A stretch of 34,281 nt of DNA from Actinomycetota bacterium (GTDB lineage: Bacteria > Actinomycetota > Acidimicrobiia > Acidimicrobiales > Iamiaceae): NCBI GenBank assembly GCA_016185275.1, contig JACPNX010000049.1:1-34281 (forward strand). Reading direction: 5' to 3'. Every line of letters begins with the position of its first letter. Positions within the stretch are counted from its first letter, which is position 1. Below are positions 26,991 to 33,652 of the stretch, in pieces. A model generated the notes under the pieces. That model was given only the letters and a program-made list of their open reading frames with translations. It was not told the origin of the DNA and made no database searches. The translations under genes were made by a program, and so were the position numbers.

Positions 26991-27608
26991 ATGCTGTCGA
27001 GCATCACCCCGCTCGGGGAGCGGGGACGGGGCAACCGGTGGGCCGTGACGGCGGGGGCTTTCGCGCTCGGTGCCCTCGCGGGCGGCGCCACCACCGGCGC
27101 CGTGCTCGGATCGATCGGCCAGCTCCTGCTGGACGTGCTGCCCGCTGATCCGGTCGCCGCTGCACCGCGTCTCCTCGTCCTCGCGGTGGCCGCGGGCATC
27201 GGTGCGCTGGCCGACCTCGGCGCCGGCGGGCTACGGGTGGTGTCGTCGCGCCGGCAGGTGGACGAGGCGTGGATCGGTCGCTATCGGGGTTGGGTCTACG
27301 GCGCCGGTTTCGGCTACCAGCTGGGTGCCGGCGCCGTCACCGTCGTCACGAGCGCGGCCACCTGGGTTGCGCTCGTCGCCATGGCGCTGACCGGCTCGAC
27401 ACTCGCCGGGATGCTCGTCGGTCTGACGTTCGGCGCGGCGCGCGCCGCGCCGCTGACGCTTGCAGCCGGCATCCACACGCCGATCGAGCTCACCGCCGTG
27501 CATCGACGCAACCGGTCGTGGGAGCCCGTGGCACGCCGGTCCGCGGTGGGCGGGCAGGTGCTTGTCTCCCTTGCGGCCGCCGTCTGTGCTCTTGTGGTGT
27601 GGGCATGA
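26991..27608 (+). CDS. Polytopic membrane protein of the MauE-like operon, unknown function
   Basis: The 205-residue protein starts at ATG 26991 after AGGTGAG. Five or six transmembrane segments are visible: about 17-47 (Gly/Ala-rich), 58-77, two between 100 and 150, and 186-205. A conserved-looking loop reads RRQVDEAWIGRYRGWVYGAG before GYQLGAGAVTVVTSAATWVA. Only one Cys (near the C-terminal end) is present, so it is not a classical CcdA/DsbD electron carrier, although its size and Gly-rich helices are reminiscent of that class. Its place between the thioredoxin-like gene and the exported protein suggests a role in assembly or export of the latter. Confidence 0.75.
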   Translation: MLSSITPLGERGRGNRWAVTAGAFALGALAGGATTGAVLGSIGQLLLDVLPADPVAAAPRLLVLAVAAGIGALADLGAGGLRVVSSRRQVDEAWIGRYRGWVYGAGFGYQLGAGAVTVVTSAATWVALVAMALTGSTLAGMLVGLTFGAARAAPLTLAAGIHTPIELTAVHRRNRSWEPVARRSAVGGQVLVSLAAAVCALVVWA

Positions 27609-28099
27609 GGCTGTCAGCGTTCGGAGTGACGACCGAGCTTCCGCCCGGCTGGGAGGGGCGCATCACCCGCCGACCCTCCCCGGGCGGAGCGCCCGTTCCG
27701 GCGTCCCGCACCACAGGGTCGGGAGCTCCCGGTGAGGTGACGAGACCGGTCGTGCACCTGGCCAACTTCCCGCTCCCCGAACAGCGCGGCGACTTCGGGT
27801 CCGGAGCGGTCGACATCATGGGCAGCGGCCACGTCTTCGTGTGCCTGTTCGAGCACGGTGCGGCGAGCGCCCGACAGCCGCTGTTCGCGTCGACAGGGAT
27901 CCCGCGACTCGCCCCGGCCATGTTCCGCGCCGACGGGCTCCAGCGGGCCATCCGGGGCCAAGCCGGTGCGCAACGCTGGTTCAACGAAGCTGGCCGGGCC
28001 TTCTGCCTCTACGTCGTGCTCGGTGCCCAGCGTGAGAGCGCACGCCTGGTCCCCCTCGCCAACCGCGTGCTGGCCGCGACGAGGATCCGCGCGCCGTGA
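27605..28099 (+). CDS. Hypothetical protein of the MauE-like operon
   Basis: The 164-residue protein starts at ATG 27605, overlapping the previous stop (ATGA), and its own stop overlaps the next GTG start (GTGA). It begins MRLSAFGVTTELPPGWEGRI, has a flexible Gly/Pro/Ser linker at about 20-50, and then a globular part with VVHLANFPLPEQRGDFGSGA, HVFVCLFEHG and AFCLYVVLG. No signal peptide or membrane helix is evident, so it probably stays in the cytoplasm. The tight coupling on both sides implies a fixed stoichiometry or role with the exported Cys-rich protein. I do not recognise the family. Confidence 0.75.
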   Translation: MRLSAFGVTTELPPGWEGRITRRPSPGGAPVPASRTTGSGAPGEVTRPVVHLANFPLPEQRGDFGSGAVDIMGSGHVFVCLFEHGAASARQPLFASTGIPRLAPAMFRADGLQRAIRGQAGAQRWFNEAGRAFCLYVVLGAQRESARLVPLANRVLAATRIRAP

Positions 28100-29901
28100 C
28101 GCTCGTCCGGTCCCCTTCCGAGGGCCGCGCCCGCCCCAGCGAGCTCGCGGCGCGGCCAATGGTTCCCTCCGGCCGCCGGGCGCTCGTGGGAAGGGTGGTG
28201 TCGGCACCGGCCGGCCCCGCGGACGCGACGCTCCCGGAGCGTCTCGTCGCTCGGGCGTCGGCCCTGCTGGGTGGCCGGCACTCCCGTCGCCGGTTCCTGG
28301 CCAAGACGGCCGTCGTCGGTTCGGCGCTGGCCGTCGGCCCGCTCGACTTCCTGCTGAAGCCGGGCACGGCGTACGGCTACCTGTGCGGCACGTGCTCCGA
28401 CGGCTGGACGGCCTTTTGCTGCACGATCAACGCCGGTCGCAACTCGTGCCCCGCCGGGTCGTTCGTCGGCGGCTGGTGGAAGGCGGACAACGCCGCCTAC
28501 TGCTGCGGAGCCGCCCGCTACATCATCGACTGCAACGCGTCCTGCCCGAGGACCTGCTCGTGCCGTTGCTCAGGCGCCTCCTGCGACGGCCGGCGGACCT
28601 GCTGCAACCAGTTCCGCTACGGCCAGTGCCACCAGGAGATCTCCTGCTACGGGCCCGTCGTGTGCCGCGTCGCCACCTGCACGCCGCCGTGGCAGTACGA
28701 CGCCTCGTGCACCGCCACCAGTGCCACCGACAACCGCACGCGCGACCACGGGGCGCCGTGCGTGCCCGCTTGCAACCCGGACGCCTCGATCTCGCTGAAG
28801 TACGCGGCCATGGGTGGGGCGAGCGGACCGCTCGGCAAGCTCGTGCAGTCTGAGCGACCCACGGTGGACGGCACCGGCCGCTACGCGCTCTACGAGCGCG
28901 GCTCGATCCTGTGGAAGTCGGGCGTCGGCGCCCACGAGCAGCACGGGTCCATCGGCAGCCGCTATCACCGCTTGGGCTACGAGCGCAGCGCGCTGGGCTT
29001 CCCCATCACCGACGAGACCGCGATCGGCGACGGCCGGGGCGTGTTCAACCGGTACGAGGACGGTGTGATCTACGCCTGCTTCGCCACCGGAGTGTGGGAG
29101 ACGTGGGGCGACATCCGCCGGCTGCACAGCGCGACCGGTGGCGTGCGCGGCCCGCTGGGCTACCCGAAGACCGGGATGCTGGTGTGGCCCGGCGGCACCG
29201 GTTCCTACCAGCACTTCGAGCAGGGTTCGATCTGGTGGGGCCGGTCCACGGGACTCGACGCGGCGTTCCTGCTGTCGGGCATGAACGGCAAGTACCGCGA
29301 GATCGACGGACCGAGCGGTCCGCTGGGCTGGCCCACCGCGTCGGCGGAGGCCTACGGGCCCGGCTCACGAGCCCGCGGCCAGAACGGGACGATGTACTCG
29401 CACCCCGACCTCGGATCGTTCGGCGTGTGGGGACGCACCGAGGACAAGTACCGGGCCATGGACGAGGCCCGCGGCGCACTCGGGTGGCCCACGAGCGACG
29501 TGCGGCCCGCCGGCGCCGGTTTCCGCACGACGTTCGTCCACGGGTTCCTCTACGACTGGCCGGGTCGCTACCTGGCCGAGGTGCACGGTGCCGTCGCCGA
29601 CAAGTACGCCGAGCACGGCGTCGAGACCGGTCCGCTCGGCTGGCCGGTCGCCGATCTGGTCGTACTGGCGGGTAGCACGAGCAAGCGGCAGCCCTTCCAG
29701 GCGGGCGCCATCTACTACCGGCCGGCGATCGGCACCTACGCCGTCTGGGGACCGATCTTCGACGAGTACGAGCGCCGCGGCGAGCAGCGCAGTCCCCTCG
29801 GCTTCCCGACCACGGACGTCTACGTGGACGGCTCCATCTACCGGTGCGACTTCGAAGGTGGTCGACTGACCTACGACCCGGCCACCGGAACAGTCGGCTG
29901 A
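28096..29901 (+). CDS. Tat-exported Cys-rich (methylamine dehydrogenase light chain-like) protein with LGFP repeats
   Basis: The 601-residue protein starts at GTG 28096. An N-terminal extension (1-60) precedes a twin-arginine motif SRRRFLAK (63-70) and hydrophobic stretch, a long Tat leader like that of MauA. Residues 97-226 hold 22 Cys, including pairs C108/C109, C136/C137 and C169/C170, with Trp at 104, 127, 128 and 199; the order CPAGSFVGGWW then CCG then C-rich recalls the disulfide-knotted MauA light chain. Residues 236-600 carry seven LGFP-type motifs at 246 (degenerate), 300, 354, 410, 462, 514 and 568, 52-56 residues apart; such repeats are common in actinobacterial envelope proteins. 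MauA homology is by pattern and context, and a TTQ cofactor is unproven. It could instead be a purely structural envelope protein. Confidence 0.8.
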   Translation: MTLVRSPSEGRARPSELAARPMVPSGRRALVGRVVSAPAGPADATLPERLVARASALLGGRHSRRRFLAKTAVVGSALAVGPLDFLLKPGTAYGYLCGTCSDGWTAFCCTINAGRNSCPAGSFVGGWWKADNAAYCCGAARYIIDCNASCPRTCSCRCSGASCDGRRTCCNQFRYGQCHQEISCYGPVVCRVATCTPPWQYDASCTATSATDNRTRDHGAPCVPACNPDASISLKYAAMGGASGPLGKLVQSERPTVDGTGRYALYERGSILWKSGVGAHEQHGSIGSRYHRLGYERSALGFPITDETAIGDGRGVFNRYEDGVIYACFATGVWETWGDIRRLHSATGGVRGPLGYPKTGMLVWPGGTGSYQHFEQGSIWWGRSTGLDAAFLLSGMNGKYREIDGPSGPLGWPTASAEAYGPGSRARGQNGTMYSHPDLGSFGVWGRTEDKYRAMDEARGALGWPTSDVRPAGAGFRTTFVHGFLYDWPGRYLAEVHGAVADKYAEHGVETGPLGWPVADLVVLAGSTSKRQPFQAGAIYYRPAIGTYAVWGPIFDEYERRGEQRSPLGFPTTDVYVDGSIYRCDFEGGRLTYDPATGTVG

Positions 29902-29952
29902 CCGGGTCCGACCGATGCGTGCACCGCTCCAACCGCTAGCTTCGACGGTCTC

Positions 29953-30023
29953 GCGGGTGTAGCTCAATGGCAGAGTCCCAGCCTTCCAAGCTGGTCATGC
30001 GGGTTCGATTCCCGTCACCCGCT
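29953..30023 (+). tRNA. tRNA-Gly (anticodon TCC)
   Basis: The acceptor stem GCGGGTG pairs with CACCCGC. The anticodon stem CCAGC/GCTGG closes the loop CTTCCAA, giving anticodon TCC (reads GGA). The T arm GCGGGTTCGATTCCCGT is normal. The discriminator is T and no CCA end is encoded. It lies 51 bases after the LGFP-repeat gene. Confidence 0.95.
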
Positions 30024-30082
30024 CTGCGCGGCGATGACATCCGCCGCACTGACCCGGGCGGTGAGTCGGCGGTCCGAGTGAC

Positions 30083-30682
30083 CTACCGCCCGTCGCCGGC
30101 CAGTGAGCGGGCCACGCGGGCCGGCGTGCCGAGCGCGAGCACGTCGGCGGGCAGATCGCGGGTGACCACCGCGCCGGCGCCCACGACGGTGTTCGAGCCG
30201 ATCGAGACGCCGGGGCACACGATCACCCCACCGCCCAGCCAGACGTTGTCGCCGATCGTGATCGGCTCGGCGGCCTCCCAGCCCGCCCGCCGCAGGTCGG
30301 CCTCGAGCGGGTGCGTCGCGGTCAGCAGCTGCACCCGCGGGCCGATCTGGACGGCGTCGCCGATCTCTATGCGGGCCACGTCCAGCGCAACGAGGCCGTA
30401 GTTCACGAAGGTCCCGGCGCCGATGTGGGTCTGGTAGCCGTAGTCGCAGTGGAACGGGGGGCGGACCTCCGTCCCTTCGCCGATCGAGCCGAGCAGCTCC
30501 TCGAGGATCGCGCGCCGGTGGTTCGGGTCGGCAGCCGCCGACCCGTTGTAGGCCTCCATGAGCGTCATGGCCCGCTGGAGGTCACCGGCGATCTCGGGGT
30601 CGTCCGCTCGGTACAGATCTCCGGCCAGCATCCGCTGCCGCTGGCTGCGCCCGTCGCCGGAGGCGGGGTCTGGCTCGGGCAC
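30083..30682 (-). CDS. Maltose/galactoside O-acetyltransferase family protein
   Basis: The protein has about 199 residues from GTG 30682, followed by RSQRQRMLAGDLYRADDPEI, the typical N-terminal MAC domain of Maa/LacA/NodL enzymes. The left-handed beta-helix follows with hexapeptide-type repeats such as IGAGTFVNYG, IGDAVQIGPRVQLL and ITIGDNVWLGGGVIVCPGVS. The catalytic His is in TATHPLEADLR, and the coenzyme-A region TPARVARSL is at the end. It transfers acetyl from acetyl-CoA to a sugar hydroxyl; the acceptor is unknown. The frame is open further upstream but the extra residues do not fit the family. Confidence 0.88.
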   Translation of the reverse strand: MPEPDPASGDGRSQRQRMLAGDLYRADDPEIAGDLQRAMTLMEAYNGSAAADPNHRRAILEELLGSIGEGTEVRPPFHCDYGYQTHIGAGTFVNYGLVALDVARIEIGDAVQIGPRVQLLTATHPLEADLRRAGWEAAEPITIGDNVWLGGGVIVCPGVSIGSNTVVGAGAVVTRDLPADVLALGTPARVARSLAGDGR

Positions 30683-31028
30683 GGAGCCACGGTACCCAAC
30701 CGGCACCCGTGCGCCCTCCGGCATCCCCGAGCCGGGCCACATCCGACCCGTGAAAAGCGTGACCGGTGCCGGCATCGACCGCGCGTGCGCGGGTTAGGAG
30801 TGCCGTCGAGGCGCACGGAGCCTCGCCCCCAAAACCAAGCCCCCCAACGACACGGCCCCGCCGACGGTTGATCGAGGCGGGGTCGTGTCGCGTCCCGCCA
30901 TGGCTGCGGACGCTCGCCGAAGTGCGCGGCGGGGCGGACGCCGGCTCCTCGGACCCCAGCGAAGTCGCGACCTGAAGCCGGGTGCTCCGTGGACGCCGCT
31001 GACCGGAGCGTGCGATACGTTGACCCGG
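30683..31028. other. 346-base divergent intergenic region without a supported gene
   Basis: The region separates the minus-strand acetyltransferase from the plus-strand STAS gene, so it must hold both promoters. Open frames here are Arg/Pro/Ser-rich and look like chance. It contains a strong inverted repeat (30848-30890) and, before it, a C-rich tract with CCCCCAAAACCAAGCCCCCC around 30826-30845. No match to SRP RNA, tmRNA or a known riboswitch was apparent. A small RNA is possible. Confidence 0.6.
30848..30890. repeat. 15-bp inverted repeat (strong hairpin)
   Basis: CGACACGGCCCCGCC (30848-30862) and GGCGGGGTCGTGTCG (30876-30890) form a 15-base-pair stem with a single G-T mismatch and a 13-base loop. 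On the plus strand no T-run follows. Read on the minus strand it is followed by a G-rich stretch and CTTGGTTTT. It lies between divergent genes, where a terminator for either is not expected, so an operator or the end of an unannotated small RNA are the alternatives. Confidence 0.7.
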
Positions 31029-31340
31029 ATGCCCAGCCACCTCGAGATCGCCTGGAACCCGGACGTCGCCGCCCTCGAGCTCGACGGTGACCTCGACCCC
31101 GCCAGTGCCCCGGAGCTGCGGGAGCGGGTCGCATCGCTGATCGCCGCGGGGACCACCTCGTTCAAGCTCGACATGGCAGGAGTCGACTTCATCGACTCCT
31201 CCGGGTTGCGGGAGCTCATGCGCATCGATCAGCAGCTCGAGGAGAAGGGGTCCAAGCTGGTGGTCCTCCACCCGAGCTCCGCCGTCAGCACCTTGTTGAC
31301 GATGACGGGTCTGGACCAGCGGCTCGTCGTCGAGGCCTGA
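31029..31340 (+). CDS. STAS-domain anti-anti-sigma factor
   Basis: The 103-residue protein is a complete single STAS domain: LEIAWNPDVAALELDGDLDP near the start and FKLDMAGVDFIDSSGLRELM with the phosphorylatable serine at about S57 in DSSGL. Such SpoIIAA/RsbV-like proteins bind an anti-sigma kinase when dephosphorylated and release a sigma factor. No anti-sigma kinase, phosphatase or sigma gene is adjacent, so it is an orphan here. ATG 31029 is used; TTG 31020 is an in-frame alternative. No strong ribosome-binding site is visible. Confidence 0.9.
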   Translation: MPSHLEIAWNPDVAALELDGDLDPASAPELRERVASLIAAGTTSFKLDMAGVDFIDSSGLRELMRIDQQLEEKGSKLVVLHPSSAVSTLLTMTGLDQRLVVEA

Positions 31341-31417
31341 CCGCACCCGGGTCGGACCGCGCCCGCCGAAGGGGACGTGGGTAGGGGGACCCGCCGAGCT
31401 GCAACCGTGGAGGTCTG

Positions 31418-31669
31418 ATGAGCACGCCGTGCCGCACGGTCACGACCACGATGCCCGAGGTCCTCGACGACCAGGATTGGGCCGAGGTCGGGCGCTTGGC
31501 GTGGATCGGCGCCGCCGAGCAGGCCGGCGCCGAACCGCGTGAGGTATCCGCCGACGGAGCCGGTGAGGCGAGGACCTTCGGAACGGTCGTGGACGAGCGG
31601 GGCGACCGGCTCGTGCTGCGCTTCCGCGAGTCGGACGAGCAAGTCGTCGCGGAGCCCGTGGATAGCTGA
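31418..31669 (+). CDS. Small hypothetical protein
   Basis: The 83-residue protein starts at ATG 31418 with GGAGG (31409-31413) just upstream. It reads STPCRTVTTTMPEVLDDQDW, continues AEVGRLAWIGAAEQAGAEPR and ends in a beta-like segment FGTVVDERGDRLVLRFRESD. It is acidic, without a membrane segment. The ribosome-binding site and protein-like composition favour a real gene. No family is recognised. It lies 77 bases after the STAS gene and may be in the same transcript. Confidence 0.6.
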   Translation: MSTPCRTVTTTMPEVLDDQDWAEVGRLAWIGAAEQAGAEPREVSADGAGEARTFGTVVDERGDRLVLRFRESDEQVVAEPVDS

Positions 31670-31723
31670 GCGGACGTCGGCAGGAGATCCTCACGCTCGG
31701 CCGAACCCTCACGAGCGATGAGG

Positions 31724-31796
31724 TGCCCCCGGCAGGATTCGAACCTGCGACCGTCGGATTAGAAGTCCGTCGCTCTGTCCCCTGAGCTACGGGGGC
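31724..31796 (-). tRNA. tRNA-Arg (anticodon TCT)
   Basis: On the minus strand the acceptor GCCCCCG pairs with CGGGGGC, the D arm is TAGCTCAGGGGACAGAGC, and the loop CTTCTAA gives anticodon TCT (reads AGA). The T arm GCAGGTTCGAATCCTGC is standard. The discriminator is A and CCA is not encoded. AGA is a rare codon in such GC-rich genomes. Confidence 0.96.
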
Positions 31797-31988
31797 TCAC
31801 CGGTCATCGTAGGGTGAGCCATCGCGTCGTCCGGACCCTCCGGCGCAACGCTCAAGGGGTTGGCAGCCCGGCCGATAGATTCGATCACGCTACGTTTGTT
31901 ACAGTCGGGTGAAGGGCGATCAGCGTCGAGAGCCCACGCTGGAACCAGACCCCCCGGCTACCGCCGCGACGAGAGGACAACGCCCCCC

Positions 31989-33236
31989 GTGCGACCACGA
32001 CCGATCATGCTGACCGCCGTCGCGCTCGCGGTGGTGGCCAGCACCTTCGGCATCCGAGCCGACGCGTCTCCCTCCGATACCCGCAAGACCCGCGATGCAG
32101 TACGAGCCGAGCGAGCGAAGGCCGCCTCGCAGGTCGACGCGCTGCGGGCGAGCCAGGCGGAGGTGCTCGCTGCGCTGCGCGCCCTCGACGAGAACGTGAG
32201 CGGCCAGGAGGTCGCGCTCGCCGAGGCCGAGCGGGCCGTGCGCCAAGCCCAGGACGATGCAGCCCGCGCCCGCGCCCAGCTGGTCGCCACGCAGCGTTCG
32301 CTCGACGGCTTGCGGCGCGCCATGGCTGCCCAAGCGGTCGACGCCTACACCCATCCCAGCGGCGACGATCTGTCTTCGCTGCTCGACGCCCGCAACGCGT
32401 CGGAAGCAGCCCAGCGCCAGGCGCTGACCTCGCTGCGCAACCAGCAGAGCGCCGACGTCACCGATCGCTACCGGGCGCTCAAGGCGCAGATCGAGGTGCA
32501 ACAGCGCGAGGCCGACGACGCGGCGCGGCGGGCGAAGGCCAGCCGCGCCGAGGTCGCGAACCGGCTGGGGCAGCTCAAGCAGGCGCGTGGCGCCAAGGCA
32601 TCGTTCGCCACCCAGGTCGAGAAGCGGATCAGCACCCAGCTCGCGCGATCCGTCGAGCTCGCCAAGCAGGATCGGGCGCTCTCGGGAAAGCTCGCGCTGG
32701 AGGAGGCTCAGCTCCGGGCCCGCCTGCTGGCACAAGCCCAGATGGAGAACGACGCGCGGGAGCGGGCCCGGCAGGCGGCGCTGGCCCGCACGCGGGTCAC
32801 CGGCTCCGGTGGCTCGGTGGCGCCCGTGGTGTCGTCCGACCCCATCCCGACCGCGGGCATCGACCTCTGCACGGTCGGCGGCATCACGGTGAGCTGCTCG
32901 ATCTCGGGCCCACTCGGAGACCTCCTCAACGCGGCCGCCGCTCAGGGGCTGCGCCTGACCGGCGGCGGGTACCGCGACCCGTCCAACCAGATCGCGCTGC
33001 GGCGGGCCAACTGCGGCTCGAGCTACTACGCGATCTATGAGATGTCGCCGTCCGCGTGCCGGCCGCCGACCGCGCGCCCCGGGCAGTCGCAGCACGAAGT
33101 CGGCTTGGCGGTCGACTTCTCGAACTGTGAGAGCCGCGGCAGTGCCTGCTATCGCTGGCTCGCGGGCAACGCCAGCCGTTTCGGCTTCTACAACCTGCCG
33201 AGCGAGCCCTGGCACTGGTCCATCAACGGCCAGTAG
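31989..33236 (+). CDS. Secreted coiled-coil protein with VanY-type D-Ala-D-Ala carboxypeptidase domain
   Basis: The protein has 415 residues from GTG 31989. A Sec-type signal peptide (IMLTAVALAVVASTFGIRADA) is followed by a long Ala/Arg/Gln-rich coiled coil (about 30-265), like the N-terminal region of other peptidoglycan hydrolases. The C-terminal domain (about 290-415) is of the peptidase M15/VanY type, with zinc ligands H369 and D376 in SQHEVGLAVDFSN and H409 in EPWHWS. It probably trims stem peptides, with the coiled coil controlling access. Four or more Cys in this domain suggest disulfides. An AT-richer spot with TACAGT at 31900-31905 could be a -10 element, though no good -35 is seen. 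Confidence 0.88.
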   Translation: MRPRPIMLTAVALAVVASTFGIRADASPSDTRKTRDAVRAERAKAASQVDALRASQAEVLAALRALDENVSGQEVALAEAERAVRQAQDDAARARAQLVATQRSLDGLRRAMAAQAVDAYTHPSGDDLSSLLDARNASEAAQRQALTSLRNQQSADVTDRYRALKAQIEVQQREADDAARRAKASRAEVANRLGQLKQARGAKASFATQVEKRISTQLARSVELAKQDRALSGKLALEEAQLRARLLAQAQMENDARERARQAALARTRVTGSGGSVAPVVSSDPIPTAGIDLCTVGGITVSCSISGPLGDLLNAAAAQGLRLTGGGYRDPSNQIALRRANCGSSYYAIYEMSPSACRPPTARPGQSQHEVGLAVDFSNCESRGSACYRWLAGNASRFGFYNLPSEPWHWSINGQ

Positions 33237-33337
33237 ACCGGCCCGACGCGGGCCTCGCCTCTACGCCCGCAGCCGGAGCGCCCATGGGCGATGCCGGTTC
33301 GCCGGCCATGTCCTCCGCCCGTATGCTGGCCGCCCTT

Positions 33338-33412
33338 GGTGGCCGTAGCTCAGTTGGTTAGAGCGCCAGGTTGTGGTCCTGGAAGTCGGGGGTTCGAATC
33401 CCCTCGGTCACC
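33338..33412 (+). tRNA. tRNA-His (anticodon GTG)
   Basis: The acceptor GGTGGCCG pairs with CGGTCACC over eight base pairs, including the extra G at position -1 opposite C73 that marks tRNA-His. The anticodon stem CCAGG/CCTGG closes the loop TTGTGGT, giving GTG. The T arm GGGGGTTCGAATCCCCT is standard. No CCA is encoded. Confidence 0.96.
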
Positions 33413-33496
33413 CCAATTTCGTTGCCCGCCACCGCCCGCTCCCGGGTCGAATCGCCTGATCTGGGCACGAAGAGGTCTCTGCTACCGTGCCGCGGC

Positions 33497-33568
33497 GCGC
33501 CTCTAGCTCAACGGCAGAGCAACGGACTCTTAATCCGCAGGTTCTGGGTTCGAATCCCAGGGGGCGCA
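33497..33568 (+). tRNA. tRNA-Lys (anticodon CTT)
   Basis: The acceptor GCGCCTC pairs with GGGGCGC (one T-G pair). The loop CTCTTAA gives anticodon CTT. The T arm CTGGGTTCGAATCCCAG is normal. The discriminator is A, followed by CC and then G, so CCA is not encoded. A tyrosine recombinase gene starts 85 bases downstream on the same strand, so the 3' end of this tRNA is a likely integration site. Confidence 0.96.
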
Positions 33569-33580
33569 CCGGCTGAGCCT

Positions 33581-33644
33581 GTCTAACAGTTCCCGTTTCG
33601 GCGCGATTCGGCGCGTTAGACCGGCGTTAGACTGCGCATTAGAC
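33581..33644 (+). repeat. Cluster of TTAGAC boxes before the recombinase gene
   Basis: TTAGAC occurs at 33616-33621, 33627-33632 and 33639-33644, each preceded by a GCG-containing context, with start-to-start spacing of 11 and 12 bases, about one helical turn. An inverted copy GTCTAA is at 33581-33586. The boxes lie between tRNA-Lys and the recombinase start at 33653. They resemble arm-type recombinase sites or an operator controlling the int gene; both are inference from spacing and place. Confidence 0.6.
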
Positions 33645-33652
33645 TTCTGCGG

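Noticed and set aside
25490..29901. A complete methylamine dehydrogenase operon
   Set aside because: No heavy chain (MauB), MauG or amicyanin gene is present in or near the operon, and the Cys-rich domain has nearly twice the Cys of MauA.
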